From DATGLG01 sp035294245 (GTDB taxonomy: Bacteria; Pseudomonadota; Alphaproteobacteria; JACZXZ01), in contig DATGLG010000013.1 of the NCBI GenBank assembly GCA_035294245.1, positions 1 through 40,066 of the forward strand: 40,066 bases of DNA. The letters run 5' to 3'. Below, one piece after another: positions 1-8,079 of the stretch (positions are counted from its first letter, which is position 1; each line of letters starts with the position of its first letter). The notes beneath the pieces are model-generated. The model searched no databases. It was not told the DNA's origin and saw only the letters and a program-made list of their open reading frames with translations. Made by a program: the position numbers and the translations under genes.

Positions 1-153
1 GCGGCCCTGGAGGTCGCGGAAGCCTACTGCGCGCAGGAGGGCGGCCAGATCACCGCAAAGAGCCCGCACTGCAGCGCGATGTTCCGGCTCGTGGTTCATG
101 GTCACGACGAGAAAGATCGCAGCGCGCGTAAGTTGGGCGACTACAGGTTGTGA
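1..153 (+). CDS. C-terminal end of an unrecognised protein (cut by window edge)
   Basis: Frame 1 is open from the first base to a TGA at 151-153, giving 50 residues. Almost every codon ends in G or C, as in the confident genes of this window, which supports real coding. The fragment is mildly hydrophilic and ends in ...KLGDYRL. It contains two cysteines and several histidines but no motif I recognise. The start and most of the gene lie upstream of the window. No function is proposed. Confidence 0.5.
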   Translation, partial: AALEVAEAYCAQEGGQITAKSPHCSAMFRLVVHGHDEKDRSARKLGDYRL

Positions 154-476
154 GACGGGCACAATCCACTCCTTAGCGAGTCGGTTCCGGTGGCGAACAG
201 TCTACACGAGCGCAGCCGAGCGCAAAGATTTGGCGTGCCAGGGCCGGCCTGCCGATCATCCGAGGCGGGCAGGGTCGAGGGCGGATGTGGAATCGATGGG
301 ACCGGCAGCAATGGGCAGGACGAAGTGTGCGCGCGCCGGGCTGGCAATGAGGATCGGCCACCACGACGCCGGGTAAGCCTGTTCCGTCCTTTATTCCTCT
401 CAGCCTCCGTGCCCTTTGACCCTCGCATCCTACCGTCGAACGCGGGGCCTTTCGGGTAGAAGCGTCGAGGTCACGG
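154..476. other. Intergenic stretch without a supported gene
   Basis: About 320 bp separate the partial gene at the left edge from the stop codon of the Rieske/FAD reductase. Short open frames exist on both strands, but their translations are low-complexity and rich in Arg, Ser and Pro, as expected from shadow frames in GC-rich DNA. I see no tRNA, strong hairpin or repeat here. Confidence 0.5.
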
Positions 477-2015
477 CTAAGGCGATTGGCCGCGCTCCAT
501 CGCAAGCTCCGCCTCCAGGCTCTCTCGGCTCCGGGAGATGGTTGCCAAGGCGAGGGTCCGGCCGTCCTTTTGAAGCCGCAGCGCCACATCATAAGCGTTG
601 GCATCGCCGCTCTGCTGGATGTGGTCCCATGCGGCGGCATGCCCGACGTAGTCGATCGAGACGTCGTAATGCCGGGTCCAGAAGAAGGGTACGGCGCCAT
701 AACGCTCGCGCCGGCCCAGCATGTTGCGAGCGGCCGTCTGACCCTGCCGCTCGGCCACGACCCAATGCTCGATGCGCAGCCGCTCGCCGCTATAAGGATC
801 AGGCCAGCGGGCGATATCGCCCGCGGCGAAGACATCTGGGGCGCTGGTTTCCAGGAATTCGTTGACGAGAACGCCGTTATCGACCGCTAAGCCGGCCTTC
901 TCGGCCAGATCGAGCCGAGGCCTCACCCCGATCCCGAGCAGCACGAGATCGGCATCGATCTGCGAATCATCGTCGAGCCACACGCGCTCCGCTTCGATCT
1001 CGGAAACGAGGCGCCCGAGATGGAACGCAACGCCGTGGGTCTCGTGGAGCGCGCGCACAACATCGCCCAGCGCTGGGCCCAGGACGCGTTCCATGGGCCG
1101 CGCTTCGGGCGCCACCACGTGAACCTCGACGTTTCGATGGCGCAATGCGGCCGCGGCTTCGAGGCCGATGAAGCTCGCGCCGACAATCACGGCGCGACGG
1201 CCGCGAGTGGCGCGCGCAATGATCTCGCGGCTGTCGGCGAGCGACCGTAGCGTACGGACGTGCGGCAGATCGGCGCCGGGCACCTGAAGCCGGATCGGCT
1301 CGGCGCCGGTCGCGATCAGCAGCTTCGTGAAGGTGATCGCGTTACCGTTACCGAGTACCACGCGGTGTCCCGCAGGGTCAATTGCGATTACCGTCGTGTC
1401 GAGCCGCAGTTCGATGTCATTCTCGACATAGAACTCGTTCGGGCGCAGCGGTATCCATTCTTCGGGGGCAGTGCCGGCGAGGTAATCCTTGGAGAGATTC
1501 GGACGGTCATAGGGAGGCGCATTGTCGGCGCTGATGATGGTGACGCCGCCGCCATAGCCCTCACGCCGCAACATGTCGGCCGCGGCGTAGCCCGCTGCAC
1601 CGCCACCGATAATGACCATGCGTTCGCGGGCGCCGGCCGTTGACTGCGGCTTCGGCGGCATGGCCCGCGGGAGTGCAGCCATCTTCTCGCGAACGAAGAT
1701 GCGCCCGTCACCGCGTACAACGCGCCAGCATGATGTCGCCGCCAAGGCGGGCGCCGCCAGGGCCTCTCCTGTGCGCAGGCTGAAGCAGGCATGATGCCAC
1801 GGGCAACGCACGGTGTCTCCGACCATCAGGCCCTGTCCGAGCGGCCCGCCATAATGGGTGCAGGTGGCGCCGATGGCGAACACCTCCCCGCCGCGACGAG
1901 CAAGAAGAACAGCATCCTCGTCCACATGGCCGACCAGCATGGCGCCATCGGCAAGATCGCTTTCCCGGATGCCCCTCCTTAGATCGGGGCCGTGCAGCTG
2001 ATTTGCGTTGCTCAC
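477..2015 (-). CDS. Rieske [2Fe-2S] domain fused to FAD/NAD(P)-dependent ferredoxin reductase-type oxidoreductase
   Basis: 512 residues from a GTG start at 2015, preceded by a GAGGAG ribosome site. A longer in-frame extension upstream reads into the LysR gene and is not protein-like. Residues 15-110 form a Rieske domain with C52-T-H54 and C71-P-W-H74, the complete cluster ligand set. Residues about 132-142 carry the FAD dinucleotide motif (VIIGGGAAG). A second Rossmann motif (VGASFIGLEAA) binds NAD(P)H, and the C-terminal 100 residues look like the reductase dimerisation domain. The layout matches AIFM3/Nfrl-like proteins and the reductases that feed electrons to oxygenases. The partner is not visible. 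It lies downstream of lysR on the same strand with a gap of about 118 bp, so it may belong to the LysR-controlled catabolic locus. The physiological electron acceptor is unknown. Confidence 0.9.
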   Translation of the reverse strand: MSNANQLHGPDLRRGIRESDLADGAMLVGHVDEDAVLLARRGGEVFAIGATCTHYGGPLGQGLMVGDTVRCPWHHACFSLRTGEALAAPALAATSCWRVVRGDGRIFVREKMAALPRAMPPKPQSTAGARERMVIIGGGAAGYAAADMLRREGYGGGVTIISADNAPPYDRPNLSKDYLAGTAPEEWIPLRPNEFYVENDIELRLDTTVIAIDPAGHRVVLGNGNAITFTKLLIATGAEPIRLQVPGADLPHVRTLRSLADSREIIARATRGRRAVIVGASFIGLEAAAALRHRNVEVHVVAPEARPMERVLGPALGDVVRALHETHGVAFHLGRLVSEIEAERVWLDDDSQIDADLVLLGIGVRPRLDLAEKAGLAVDNGVLVNEFLETSAPDVFAAGDIARWPDPYSGERLRIEHWVVAERQGQTAARNMLGRRERYGAVPFFWTRHYDVSIDYVGHAAAWDHIQQSGDANAYDVALRLQKDGRTLALATISRSRESLEAELAMERGQSP

Positions 2016-2133
2016 GATGGGTCTCCTCGAAAGTTCGCCCCCATGCGATAGACGCAAGGTACCACGAAATGTTCCTTTGGCCTGTTGCAGGGCCCTCGGC
2101 GGCAAGGCGATGGAGAATCCGTGGCGGAAGCCC

Positions 2134-3093
2134 TCAGGCCTTGAGCCGCGCAAGCTCGCGTTTCGGGAGAAGCTGCGCCGTCGCAAAATCCTTCCAGTAC
2201 GCCCCGATGTTCTCGATGATGAAGTCGCGGAAGCTCTGGGCGCCCAGCCCAAGCGTCCGTCCCCGCCGCAACATCAGGCCCAGCTCGCGTTCCACTGCCG
2301 GCGCTATGAGCTTACAGGTTGCTAGGTCCTGCTGGGTAAGATTGGACAGGCAGGCTTCGGGCAGAATGGAGACGCCGATCCCCACGGCGACCATGCCGCT
2401 GAGCGTGCTCAGCTGTTTGGCCTCGCAGGTGATGTTTAGCTTCACGTGGGCCCTGATGGCGGCGTTATCGACGATGCGGCGCGTCCCGGTGTTGGTCCCC
2501 ATGGCGATGAACGGATACGCCTCCAGGTCCTTAAGACGCACCATGCGCTTTCGGGCAAGGGGATGGTCCCTGTGACAGATCACGCAGAACCTGTCCCGTA
2601 TCAACGGAATGAAGTCGAGTTCCGGCTCGTCGTCATAATAGGAGCTCACGCCGAAATCGGCTTCCTTCATCAGGACCTGCCGGGCCACGCTCTGTGCATC
2701 GCCGTCATAGACCTTGATGACGAGGCCGGGATAGCGCTCTCGAAACCGGAGCATCAAGGGACCGATGAGCTGAACGGCGACTGAGGGCAGACAGGCCACC
2801 TCGACGCGCCCGCGGACATGCTCGGCGGAATCCCGGATATCTGCAATCGCCGCCTGCAGATCCGAAATAAGTCGCTCCGCCACGGGAAGGAAGCTCTGGC
2901 CCTCGTTGGTCAGCCTGACCATCCGCGTGGTTCGGTCGAGAAGTCGCACGTCGAGTATCGCCTCGAGCTGCCGGACATTCCCGGTCAGCGCCGGTTGGGA
3001 TATCCCGATCAAGCGCGATGCCCTGGTGTAGCTCTGGTTCTGAGCGACCGCCACGAAAACCTGAAGCTGGCGGAGCGTGACATTTATAAGCAT
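2134..3093 (-). CDS. LysR-family transcriptional regulator
   Basis: 319 residues, the usual LysR length. The N-terminal 60 residues are a winged helix-turn-helix (LRQLQVFVAVAQ followed by ASRLIGISQPALTGNVRQLEA). The rest is a periplasmic-binding-protein-like effector domain starting near residue 90. It is transcribed divergently from the amidohydrolase-to-permease operon, and a T-N11-A dyad lies 12 bp upstream of its start codon. By the general behaviour of the family it probably represses itself and activates the divergent operon when bound to a pathway metabolite; that assignment is inference. No clear Shine-Dalgarno sequence precedes the ATG. The effector cannot be read from sequence. Confidence 0.92.
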   Translation of the reverse strand: MLINVTLRQLQVFVAVAQNQSYTRASRLIGISQPALTGNVRQLEAILDVRLLDRTTRMVRLTNEGQSFLPVAERLISDLQAAIADIRDSAEHVRGRVEVACLPSVAVQLIGPLMLRFRERYPGLVIKVYDGDAQSVARQVLMKEADFGVSSYYDDEPELDFIPLIRDRFCVICHRDHPLARKRMVRLKDLEAYPFIAMGTNTGTRRIVDNAAIRAHVKLNITCEAKQLSTLSGMVAVGIGVSILPEACLSNLTQQDLATCKLIAPAVERELGLMLRRGRTLGLGAQSFRDFIIENIGAYWKDFATAQLLPKRELARLKA

Positions 3094-3104
3094 GACTTTG
3101 ATAA

Positions 3105-3123
3105 TAATTGCGATTTCCTATTA
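3105..3123. promoter_or_regulatory. Candidate LysR-type operator (TAAT-N11-ATTA)
   Basis: A perfect interrupted dyad, TAAT (3105-3108), 11 bases, ATTA (3120-3123), sits in the divergent region between lysR and the amidohydrolase. It matches the T-N11-A recognition rule of LysR-type regulators. The surroundings are AT-rich compared with the rest of the window. It lies 12 bp upstream of the lysR start and about 130 bp upstream of the amidohydrolase start, where autorepression and divergent activation would be expected. Confidence 0.5.
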
Positions 3124-3254
3124 GACAAGCTGATAACTCACCCGTGATACTGCGCGAAGGACGGGGCGGGCGAATAACGTCGCCTATGGCCGCGGTGTCT
3201 CGACGAGAAAACGGCGGCGACTCACCCGCAAACCTGCGAGACAAGGGTGTGAAG

Positions 3255-4388
3255 ATGGCTGTGGCGGCGAAAGAGAAGGCGAAGACGACGAAGCGGGCCT
3301 GGCTTGGCGGCCTCACGGTCGTCGATGGTGATGGGCATGTGGGGTCGACTCCCGAGACATGGGAGCGGTACATGGACGAGCCCTATCGCTCCCACGGCCC
3401 GCGCATCGTCAAGGACAACCGGGGCAGCGAGCGCTGGATGGTCGAGGGCATCCTCTATCCGAAGCCGGAGGGGACGGCGTCGGGCCAGCCCGAAGGCATT
3501 CGCGGCTCCATGCTCCATCCGGGGGTCTCCGATCCGCTGGCGCGCCTCAAGGACATGGATTCGGAAGGCATCGATATCGCCGTCTGCTTCGGCAACCTGC
3601 CCGAGCTGACCCTCGCGGCGGTCATGGATCCCGGTCTCGCCGTCGCCATGGCGCGCGCCTACAACAATTGGGTCGCCGATTATTGCAGCGTTGATCCGCG
3701 TCGCCTGAAGGCGGTCGCCGTCCTGCCCATGCAGGACGTCGCGGCGAGCGTTGCCGAGCTCCGTCGGGCGACGAAGGAGCTTGGCCTGATCGCTGCGATG
3801 CTCCCGACCAATGTGAGAGGCAAGAATCTCGACCATCCGGACTACCTTCCCGTCTTCGCCGAGGCTGCGAGGCTCGGCGTGCCGCTCACCGTGCACGGGG
3901 CCCCGTCGACCGGCTCCTTCGCGGGATCGGACAGGTTCGAGAACTACTTCTTCACCCATGCCGTGGCTCACCCGTTCGAGCAGATGATCTCGCTCATGTG
4001 TATCGTCTGCGGTGGAATTCTCGAGCGCTTTCCCGACCTTCGGGTCGCCTTCCTCGAGTCCGGCATCGGCTGGGTGCCTTATTGGGTCGAGCGGCTCGAC
4101 GAGCATTTCGAGCACCGCGCCAAGCTCGTGCCGAATATCAAGCGCAAGCCCAGCGACTACGTCGACAGCGGCCGGGTCTTCTTCTTTTGCGAGCCCGAGG
4201 AGAAGATGCTCCCCTACGTGGCGGGTATGTGGGAGGATTCGATTGTCTTTACGTCCGACTATCCCCATTGGGACGCGAAGTTTCCCGGCGCGGTGGCGGC
4301 AGTCGCGGAACGCAAGGACCTGACGGAGCGGCAGAAGCGCAAGATCCTCTCGGAAAACGCCGCACGGTTCTACGGATTGTCCCTGTAG
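3255..4388 (+). CDS. Amidohydrolase-2 family metal-dependent hydrolase/decarboxylase (ACMSD-like TIM barrel)
   Basis: 377 residues from ATG 3255, preceded by AAGGGTG. An in-frame extension to 3108 is possible but has no ribosome site and poor composition. D24-G-D26-G-H28 is the N-terminal metal motif of the family. A VHGAPSTG strand-end histidine, FLESGIGWVPYWVERLDEHF and a final TSDYPHWD aspartate follow in the family order. Members hydrolyse amides or lactones, or decarboxylate aromatic and muconic semialdehyde acids without oxygen. The substrate here is unknown. It is the first gene of the long plus-strand operon, divergent from lysR, and its stop is 2 bp from the nitroreductase start. Co-residence with a UbiD decarboxylase suggests aromatic or heteroaromatic acid metabolism. 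Confidence 0.88.
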   Translation: MAVAAKEKAKTTKRAWLGGLTVVDGDGHVGSTPETWERYMDEPYRSHGPRIVKDNRGSERWMVEGILYPKPEGTASGQPEGIRGSMLHPGVSDPLARLKDMDSEGIDIAVCFGNLPELTLAAVMDPGLAVAMARAYNNWVADYCSVDPRRLKAVAVLPMQDVAASVAELRRATKELGLIAAMLPTNVRGKNLDHPDYLPVFAEAARLGVPLTVHGAPSTGSFAGSDRFENYFFTHAVAHPFEQMISLMCIVCGGILERFPDLRVAFLESGIGWVPYWVERLDEHFEHRAKLVPNIKRKPSDYVDSGRVFFFCEPEEKMLPYVAGMWEDSIVFTSDYPHWDAKFPGAVAAVAERKDLTERQKRKILSENAARFYGLSL

Positions 4389-4390
4389 CG

Positions 4391-4987
4391 ATGGACATGG
4401 AGCGCGAAATCCGGCGAATGGATGCGATGACCGCCTTGAGGTCGCGCGCCTCCGCCATCAAGCTGCGCGAACCTGGGCCATCCCGTCACGAGCTCGACCA
4501 GATCATGGCGGCCGCCGTCAACGCCCCCGATCACGGCAAGCTCCATCCTTGGCGATTCATCGTGATCGAGGGTGAGGCGCGCCGGCGCTTTGGCGTCCTG
4601 CTGGCCGACGCCCTGCGGCGACGCGAGCCCGACGCGCCCGGCGCCCGGCTCGAGGCCGAGCGAGCGAAGCCGCTGCGAGCGCCGATGCTCGTGGTGGTGG
4701 TCGGTCGGCCCGATACCGGCTCGAAGATACCCGAGATCGAACAGATCGTTTCCGCCGGTGCTGCGGCGCAAAGCATTGTCCTCGCCGTTCATGCGCTGGG
4801 TTACGGCTGCTTCTGGCGGACGGGCGCGGCCGCTTATGATGCGATGGTGAAACGCGGGCTGGGTCTCGCGGAGGTCGAGCGCGTCATCGGCTTTCTGCAC
4901 CTGGGTACGGTGGAGGTTCCTGGACGCCCGCGGGAGATCGATCCTCTCGCCTTCGTGAGCTGGTGGCGAGGAGAAGAGGCGGCTTGA
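4391..4987 (+). CDS. Nitroreductase-family FMN oxidoreductase (YdjA-like)
   Basis: 198 residues from ATG 4391, starting 2 bp after the amidohydrolase stop, so translational coupling is likely. An open frame extends further upstream but runs inside the amidohydrolase gene. The motif RASAIKLREPGPSRHEL followed by AAVNAPDHGKLHPWRFIVIEG is typical of the small YdjA subgroup, where these residues bind FMN phosphate. SAGAAAQSIVLAVHALGYGCFWRTG and the late IGFLHLGT segment also fit. Such enzymes are homodimers that move hydride from NAD(P)H to a substrate. Physiological substrates of the YdjA group are poorly defined. The position inside a putative catabolic operon suggests a pathway-specific reductive step. 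Confidence 0.88.
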   Translation: MDMEREIRRMDAMTALRSRASAIKLREPGPSRHELDQIMAAAVNAPDHGKLHPWRFIVIEGEARRRFGVLLADALRRREPDAPGARLEAERAKPLRAPMLVVVVGRPDTGSKIPEIEQIVSAGAAAQSIVLAVHALGYGCFWRTGAAAYDAMVKRGLGLAEVERVIGFLHLGTVEVPGRPREIDPLAFVSWWRGEEAA

Positions 4988-5171
4988 TGCGCGGGCGGCG
5001 AGGCTCGGGCATAGGATTGCACGCGCGCTAATATGCGGCGGCTTCGATCGGAGCCAAAGGTGCGGACTCGCTGCGGCACATCGCGACGCTGGAGGATATG
5101 GGCGAGCGCAATGCCCGCTTTTCCTGAAGGAGGATGATCGGCATCTCGTTCCGGAACCCAGGGAGGCTTCA

Positions 5172-6284
5172 ATGGAGAACAACAATGGTCTTGCGAGCAG
5201 GCTCGCATCCGAGCGGATCAATCGCCGCGACTTCATTCGCCGATCGGCGGCCGCAACCCTCGCCGTCTCCGCTCTCCCGGCGCTCACGACGAGGCGCGCC
5301 TTCGCCGCCGCCAAGGAAGTCAATTTCGCGACCTATGGCGGCATGATCAACGAGAATACCCGCAAGGTCTTCGCCGAGCCCTTCGAGAAGGAGACGGGCA
5401 TCAAGGTGAACCTCGGCGTCAATTCCTCTTTGGCGCTCGCGAAGCTCCAGGTCGCCTCCGGCGGAAGCGCGCAATGGGACATCGTCAATCTCACCGGCGC
5501 GGAATACGAGGTCGCGGTCAAGGAGAACCTGCTGGCGCCCTACGACTACAAGATCGTCGATCCGACGCACATCGCCCCCGAGTACCGCAAGCCCTACGGC
5601 GTGAAATACAGCCTCTTTCTTTTCGTGATGGCGTGGGATCGCCGCAAGATCCCCGACGACAAGGCGCCGAGGAGCTGGGCCGAATTCTGGGACACCAAGC
5701 GATATCCCGGCAAGCGCTCCATCTACGCGAACGTCAGTGACGGGGACGTCCTCGAGATCGCGCTCTTGGCGGATGGCGTCCCCGTCGACAAGCTCTATCC
5801 GCTCGATGTCGAGCGGGCGCTCAAGAGCCTCGACCGGCTCGGCAAGCGCAACATCATCTGGCACACGACGAACCAGGAGCCGATCCAGCAGCTCATCTCC
5901 GGAGAGGTCGCGCTCGCCACGGCATTCAACGGCCGGATCGTGGTTGCCGACCGCGGGGGCGCTCAGATCGGGTACACGCCCGACTATGCCGGGGTGAGCG
6001 GCAACTACCTGACGGTCGTCAGAACCTCCGAGCACAAGCACGAGGCCTTCGAGTTTCTCAACTATGTCCTGACCAACACGAAGGCGGATGTGGAATATAT
6101 CAAGTTGACGAACTACGCGATGCCGAACACGCAATGCCTCCAATACCTGCCGAAAAGCCTCGTCGACACGCTCCCGACGAGCCCAACGCTCAAGGACAAG
6201 GTCTTCCTGAAGAATGATGCCTGGTGGGCCGCCAATCTCGAGAAGACGACCGTCCGCTTCAAGGAATGGCAGATGACGCCATGA
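5172..6284 (+). CDS. ABC importer periplasmic substrate-binding protein, spermidine/putrescine type (Tat-exported)
   Basis: 370 residues, preceded by a strong AGGGAGG ribosome site. The N-terminus has a twin-arginine motif (NRRDFIRRS) followed by a hydrophobic stretch and an alanine-rich cleavage region near residue 40 (AFAAAKEV), so folded export by Tat is likely. The mature part begins VNFATYGGMINENTRK, typical of COG0687 PotD-like proteins, and has the late family motif NYVLTNTKADVEYIKLTNYAMPN. It is followed 6 bp later by two permeases and an ATPase, a complete importer. PotD-like proteins bind polyamines, but relatives bind many other small compounds. The ligand probably relates to the flanking hydrolases. 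Confidence 0.9.
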   Translation: MENNNGLASRLASERINRRDFIRRSAAATLAVSALPALTTRRAFAAAKEVNFATYGGMINENTRKVFAEPFEKETGIKVNLGVNSSLALAKLQVASGGSAQWDIVNLTGAEYEVAVKENLLAPYDYKIVDPTHIAPEYRKPYGVKYSLFLFVMAWDRRKIPDDKAPRSWAEFWDTKRYPGKRSIYANVSDGDVLEIALLADGVPVDKLYPLDVERALKSLDRLGKRNIIWHTTNQEPIQQLISGEVALATAFNGRIVVADRGGAQIGYTPDYAGVSGNYLTVVRTSEHKHEAFEFLNYVLTNTKADVEYIKLTNYAMPNTQCLQYLPKSLVDTLPTSPTLKDKVFLKNDAWWAANLEKTTVRFKEWQMTP

Positions 6285-6290
6285 CCGGCC

Positions 6291-7208
6291 ATGGCCAAGC
6301 TCGGCTTCCTGTGCGATCGGAGCGGAGATGACGCCGGGCCCGCGGCGAAGCGGACGGCTCCGGATGCGAGCCGTCCGCCGCTTGCCGGGAGGCGGGTCCT
6401 TCGCAGCCGGCTTTGGCTATTGCTGCCGATCGGGATCGTCTACGGAGCCCTGGCGGTGGTGCCGCTGGTGCTGATTGTTCGCTTCAGCCTCGTCGGCGGC
6501 TTGACGCAGTATCGTGAGGTTCTCTCGAGTCCGCTCCTCGCGCATATCGTGGAGAATACGGTCGTCATCAGCATCACGACCACCGTGATCGCGGTGCTGC
6601 TCGGCTATCTCCTTGCGGCAGCGCTCTGGCGGTCGGGCCCGCGCATGCGCGTGCTGCTCCTCATTCTCGTGCTGCTCCCGTTCTGGACCGGGGTGCTCGT
6701 GAAGAACTTCGCATGGGCTGCGCTTCTGCAGGACAACGGCGCCATCAACGAGCTTTTGAGGATCATCGGCCCGAGCCATGAGGCGCTGCCGCTGCTGCAC
6801 AATCGGTTGGCGGTCATCATCGGGATGGTCCACTACGTCCTGCCCTACGCCGTGTTTCCCATCTATACCGTGATGCTGTCCATCGACGACCGGCTCGAGC
6901 GCGCGGCCAAGAGCCTGGGCGCCTCGGCATTTTCAGTGGCCTGGCTTGTAATCATGCCGTTGACGCTGCCGGGCGTATACGCGGCCGGGCTTCTCGTCTT
7001 CATCATATCGACCGGGTTCTTCATTACGCCCGTTATCCTGGGCGGCCCGTCGGACATGATGGTCGCCAACCTCGTCGACTTCTACGCACATCAGCTCGTC
7101 GACTTCAACCGTGCCGCCGCATTGGCCGTTTTGATCGTCATGGTCATCTCCGTGCTGGTTTTCGCTTATCAGCGGACCCCAAAGGAGGGTCAGTATGGCG
7201 CGGTTTAA
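6291..7208 (+). CDS. ABC importer permease, PotB-like
   Basis: 305 residues with about six membrane segments; a polar 40-residue leader precedes the first (LWLLLPIGIVYGALAVVPLVL). The EAA cytoplasmic loop that docks on the ATPase is present as ERAAKSLGASAFSVAWLVIMPLTLPGV. It starts 6 bp after the binding-protein stop and overlaps the second permease by 14 bp. It forms the membrane channel with the next gene. The PotB assignment rests on gene order and on the motifs. Confidence 0.9.
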   Translation: MAKLGFLCDRSGDDAGPAAKRTAPDASRPPLAGRRVLRSRLWLLLPIGIVYGALAVVPLVLIVRFSLVGGLTQYREVLSSPLLAHIVENTVVISITTTVIAVLLGYLLAAALWRSGPRMRVLLLILVLLPFWTGVLVKNFAWAALLQDNGAINELLRIIGPSHEALPLLHNRLAVIIGMVHYVLPYAVFPIYTVMLSIDDRLERAAKSLGASAFSVAWLVIMPLTLPGVYAAGLLVFIISTGFFITPVILGGPSDMMVANLVDFYAHQLVDFNRAAALAVLIVMVISVLVFAYQRTPKEGQYGAV

Positions 7209-8079
7209 GCGGCGCCGATATTCGCGCCCATCCGCTCCTGTGTCCTCCGCGCGTCGACCGTTTCGGCTGCCGGGGAATCCCCTGTTGCTGCTCGCCTGTC
7301 TGCCTGTCCTCATCTATCTGCTGTTGCCGACCTTGATCATCGTCCCCATGGCGCTGACGAAAGGGCAGCTTATCCAGTTTCCACCGATCTGGATCTCGGT
7401 GCATTCCTTCGCCGACTACTTCGACGATCGGCAATGGATCGATTCGACGATCATCTCCCTCAAGGTTGCCGCCCTGGCGGTCTGCATTGCCTGTGTCGCC
7501 GGCTCCGCCGCGGCGATCGGGCTGCACGGCAAGCAATTTCCCGGAAAGGCCGTGGTCATCGGGATCATCCTGACGCCGATGGTGATTCCCTTCGTCGTGC
7601 TGGGCCTGGGCGACTATCTTTTCTTCGTCCACATGCCGTTCATCGGGCGATGGGTCGAGATCGGCCTCGCCCACAGCGTGCTTGTGACCCCTTACGTATT
7701 CATCACCGTGCAGGCGGCGCTGAGCGGCCTCAACCCGCTGCTTGTCCGTTCCGCGCGCAGCCTGGGCGCCGGAAATGCGTCGGTCCTCTACCACGTGTAT
7801 TGGCCGGCGATTCGGCCCGGCATCGTCGCGGGGGCCATCTTCGCCTTCGCCGTTTCCTTCGACGAGGTCGTCATCGCGCTGTTCCTGCAATCGCCGAACG
7901 CGACGACATTGCCCGTGCGAATGTTCACCAGCATCGAATACGAGCTGACGCCCAAGATCGCCGCCGCCGCGTCGCTGCTGCTCTGCTTCGCCACTCTGGC
8001 GCTCTTGGCGCAGGCATTCCTCACGCATCGGAAATTGTCCCAGCGGCGGCTGCCGAAGGCGGTACAATCATTGCCATGA
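7195..8079 (+). CDS. ABC importer permease, PotC-like
   Basis: 294 residues and about six membrane segments. The EAA loop reads RSARSLGAGNASVLYHVYWPAIRPGI, followed by the PotC-typical AFAVSFDEVVIALFLQSPNATTLPVRMF. The N-terminus is basic. It overlaps the preceding permease by 14 bp, and its stop overlaps the ATPase start (ATGA at 8076-8079), so the four genes are translationally coupled. It is the second half of the heterodimeric channel. Confidence 0.9.
   Translation: MARFKRRRYSRPSAPVSSARRPFRLPGNPLLLLACLPVLIYLLLPTLIIVPMALTKGQLIQFPPIWISVHSFADYFDDRQWIDSTIISLKVAALAVCIACVAGSAAAIGLHGKQFPGKAVVIGIILTPMVIPFVVLGLGDYLFFVHMPFIGRWVEIGLAHSVLVTPYVFITVQAALSGLNPLLVRSARSLGAGNASVLYHVYWPAIRPGIVAGAIFAFAVSFDEVVIALFLQSPNATTLPVRMFTSIEYELTPKIAAAASLLLCFATLALLAQAFLTHRKLSQRRLPKAVQSLP

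Noticed and set aside
3222..4268. 348-residue open frame on the minus strand
   Set aside because: It is antisense to the amidohydrolase; no recognisable domain.
5030..5126. Short open frame ending ...HIATLEDMGERNARFS before the PotD-like gene
   Set aside because: It looks somewhat coding but has a stop just upstream and no start or ribosome site; at most a decayed gene remnant.
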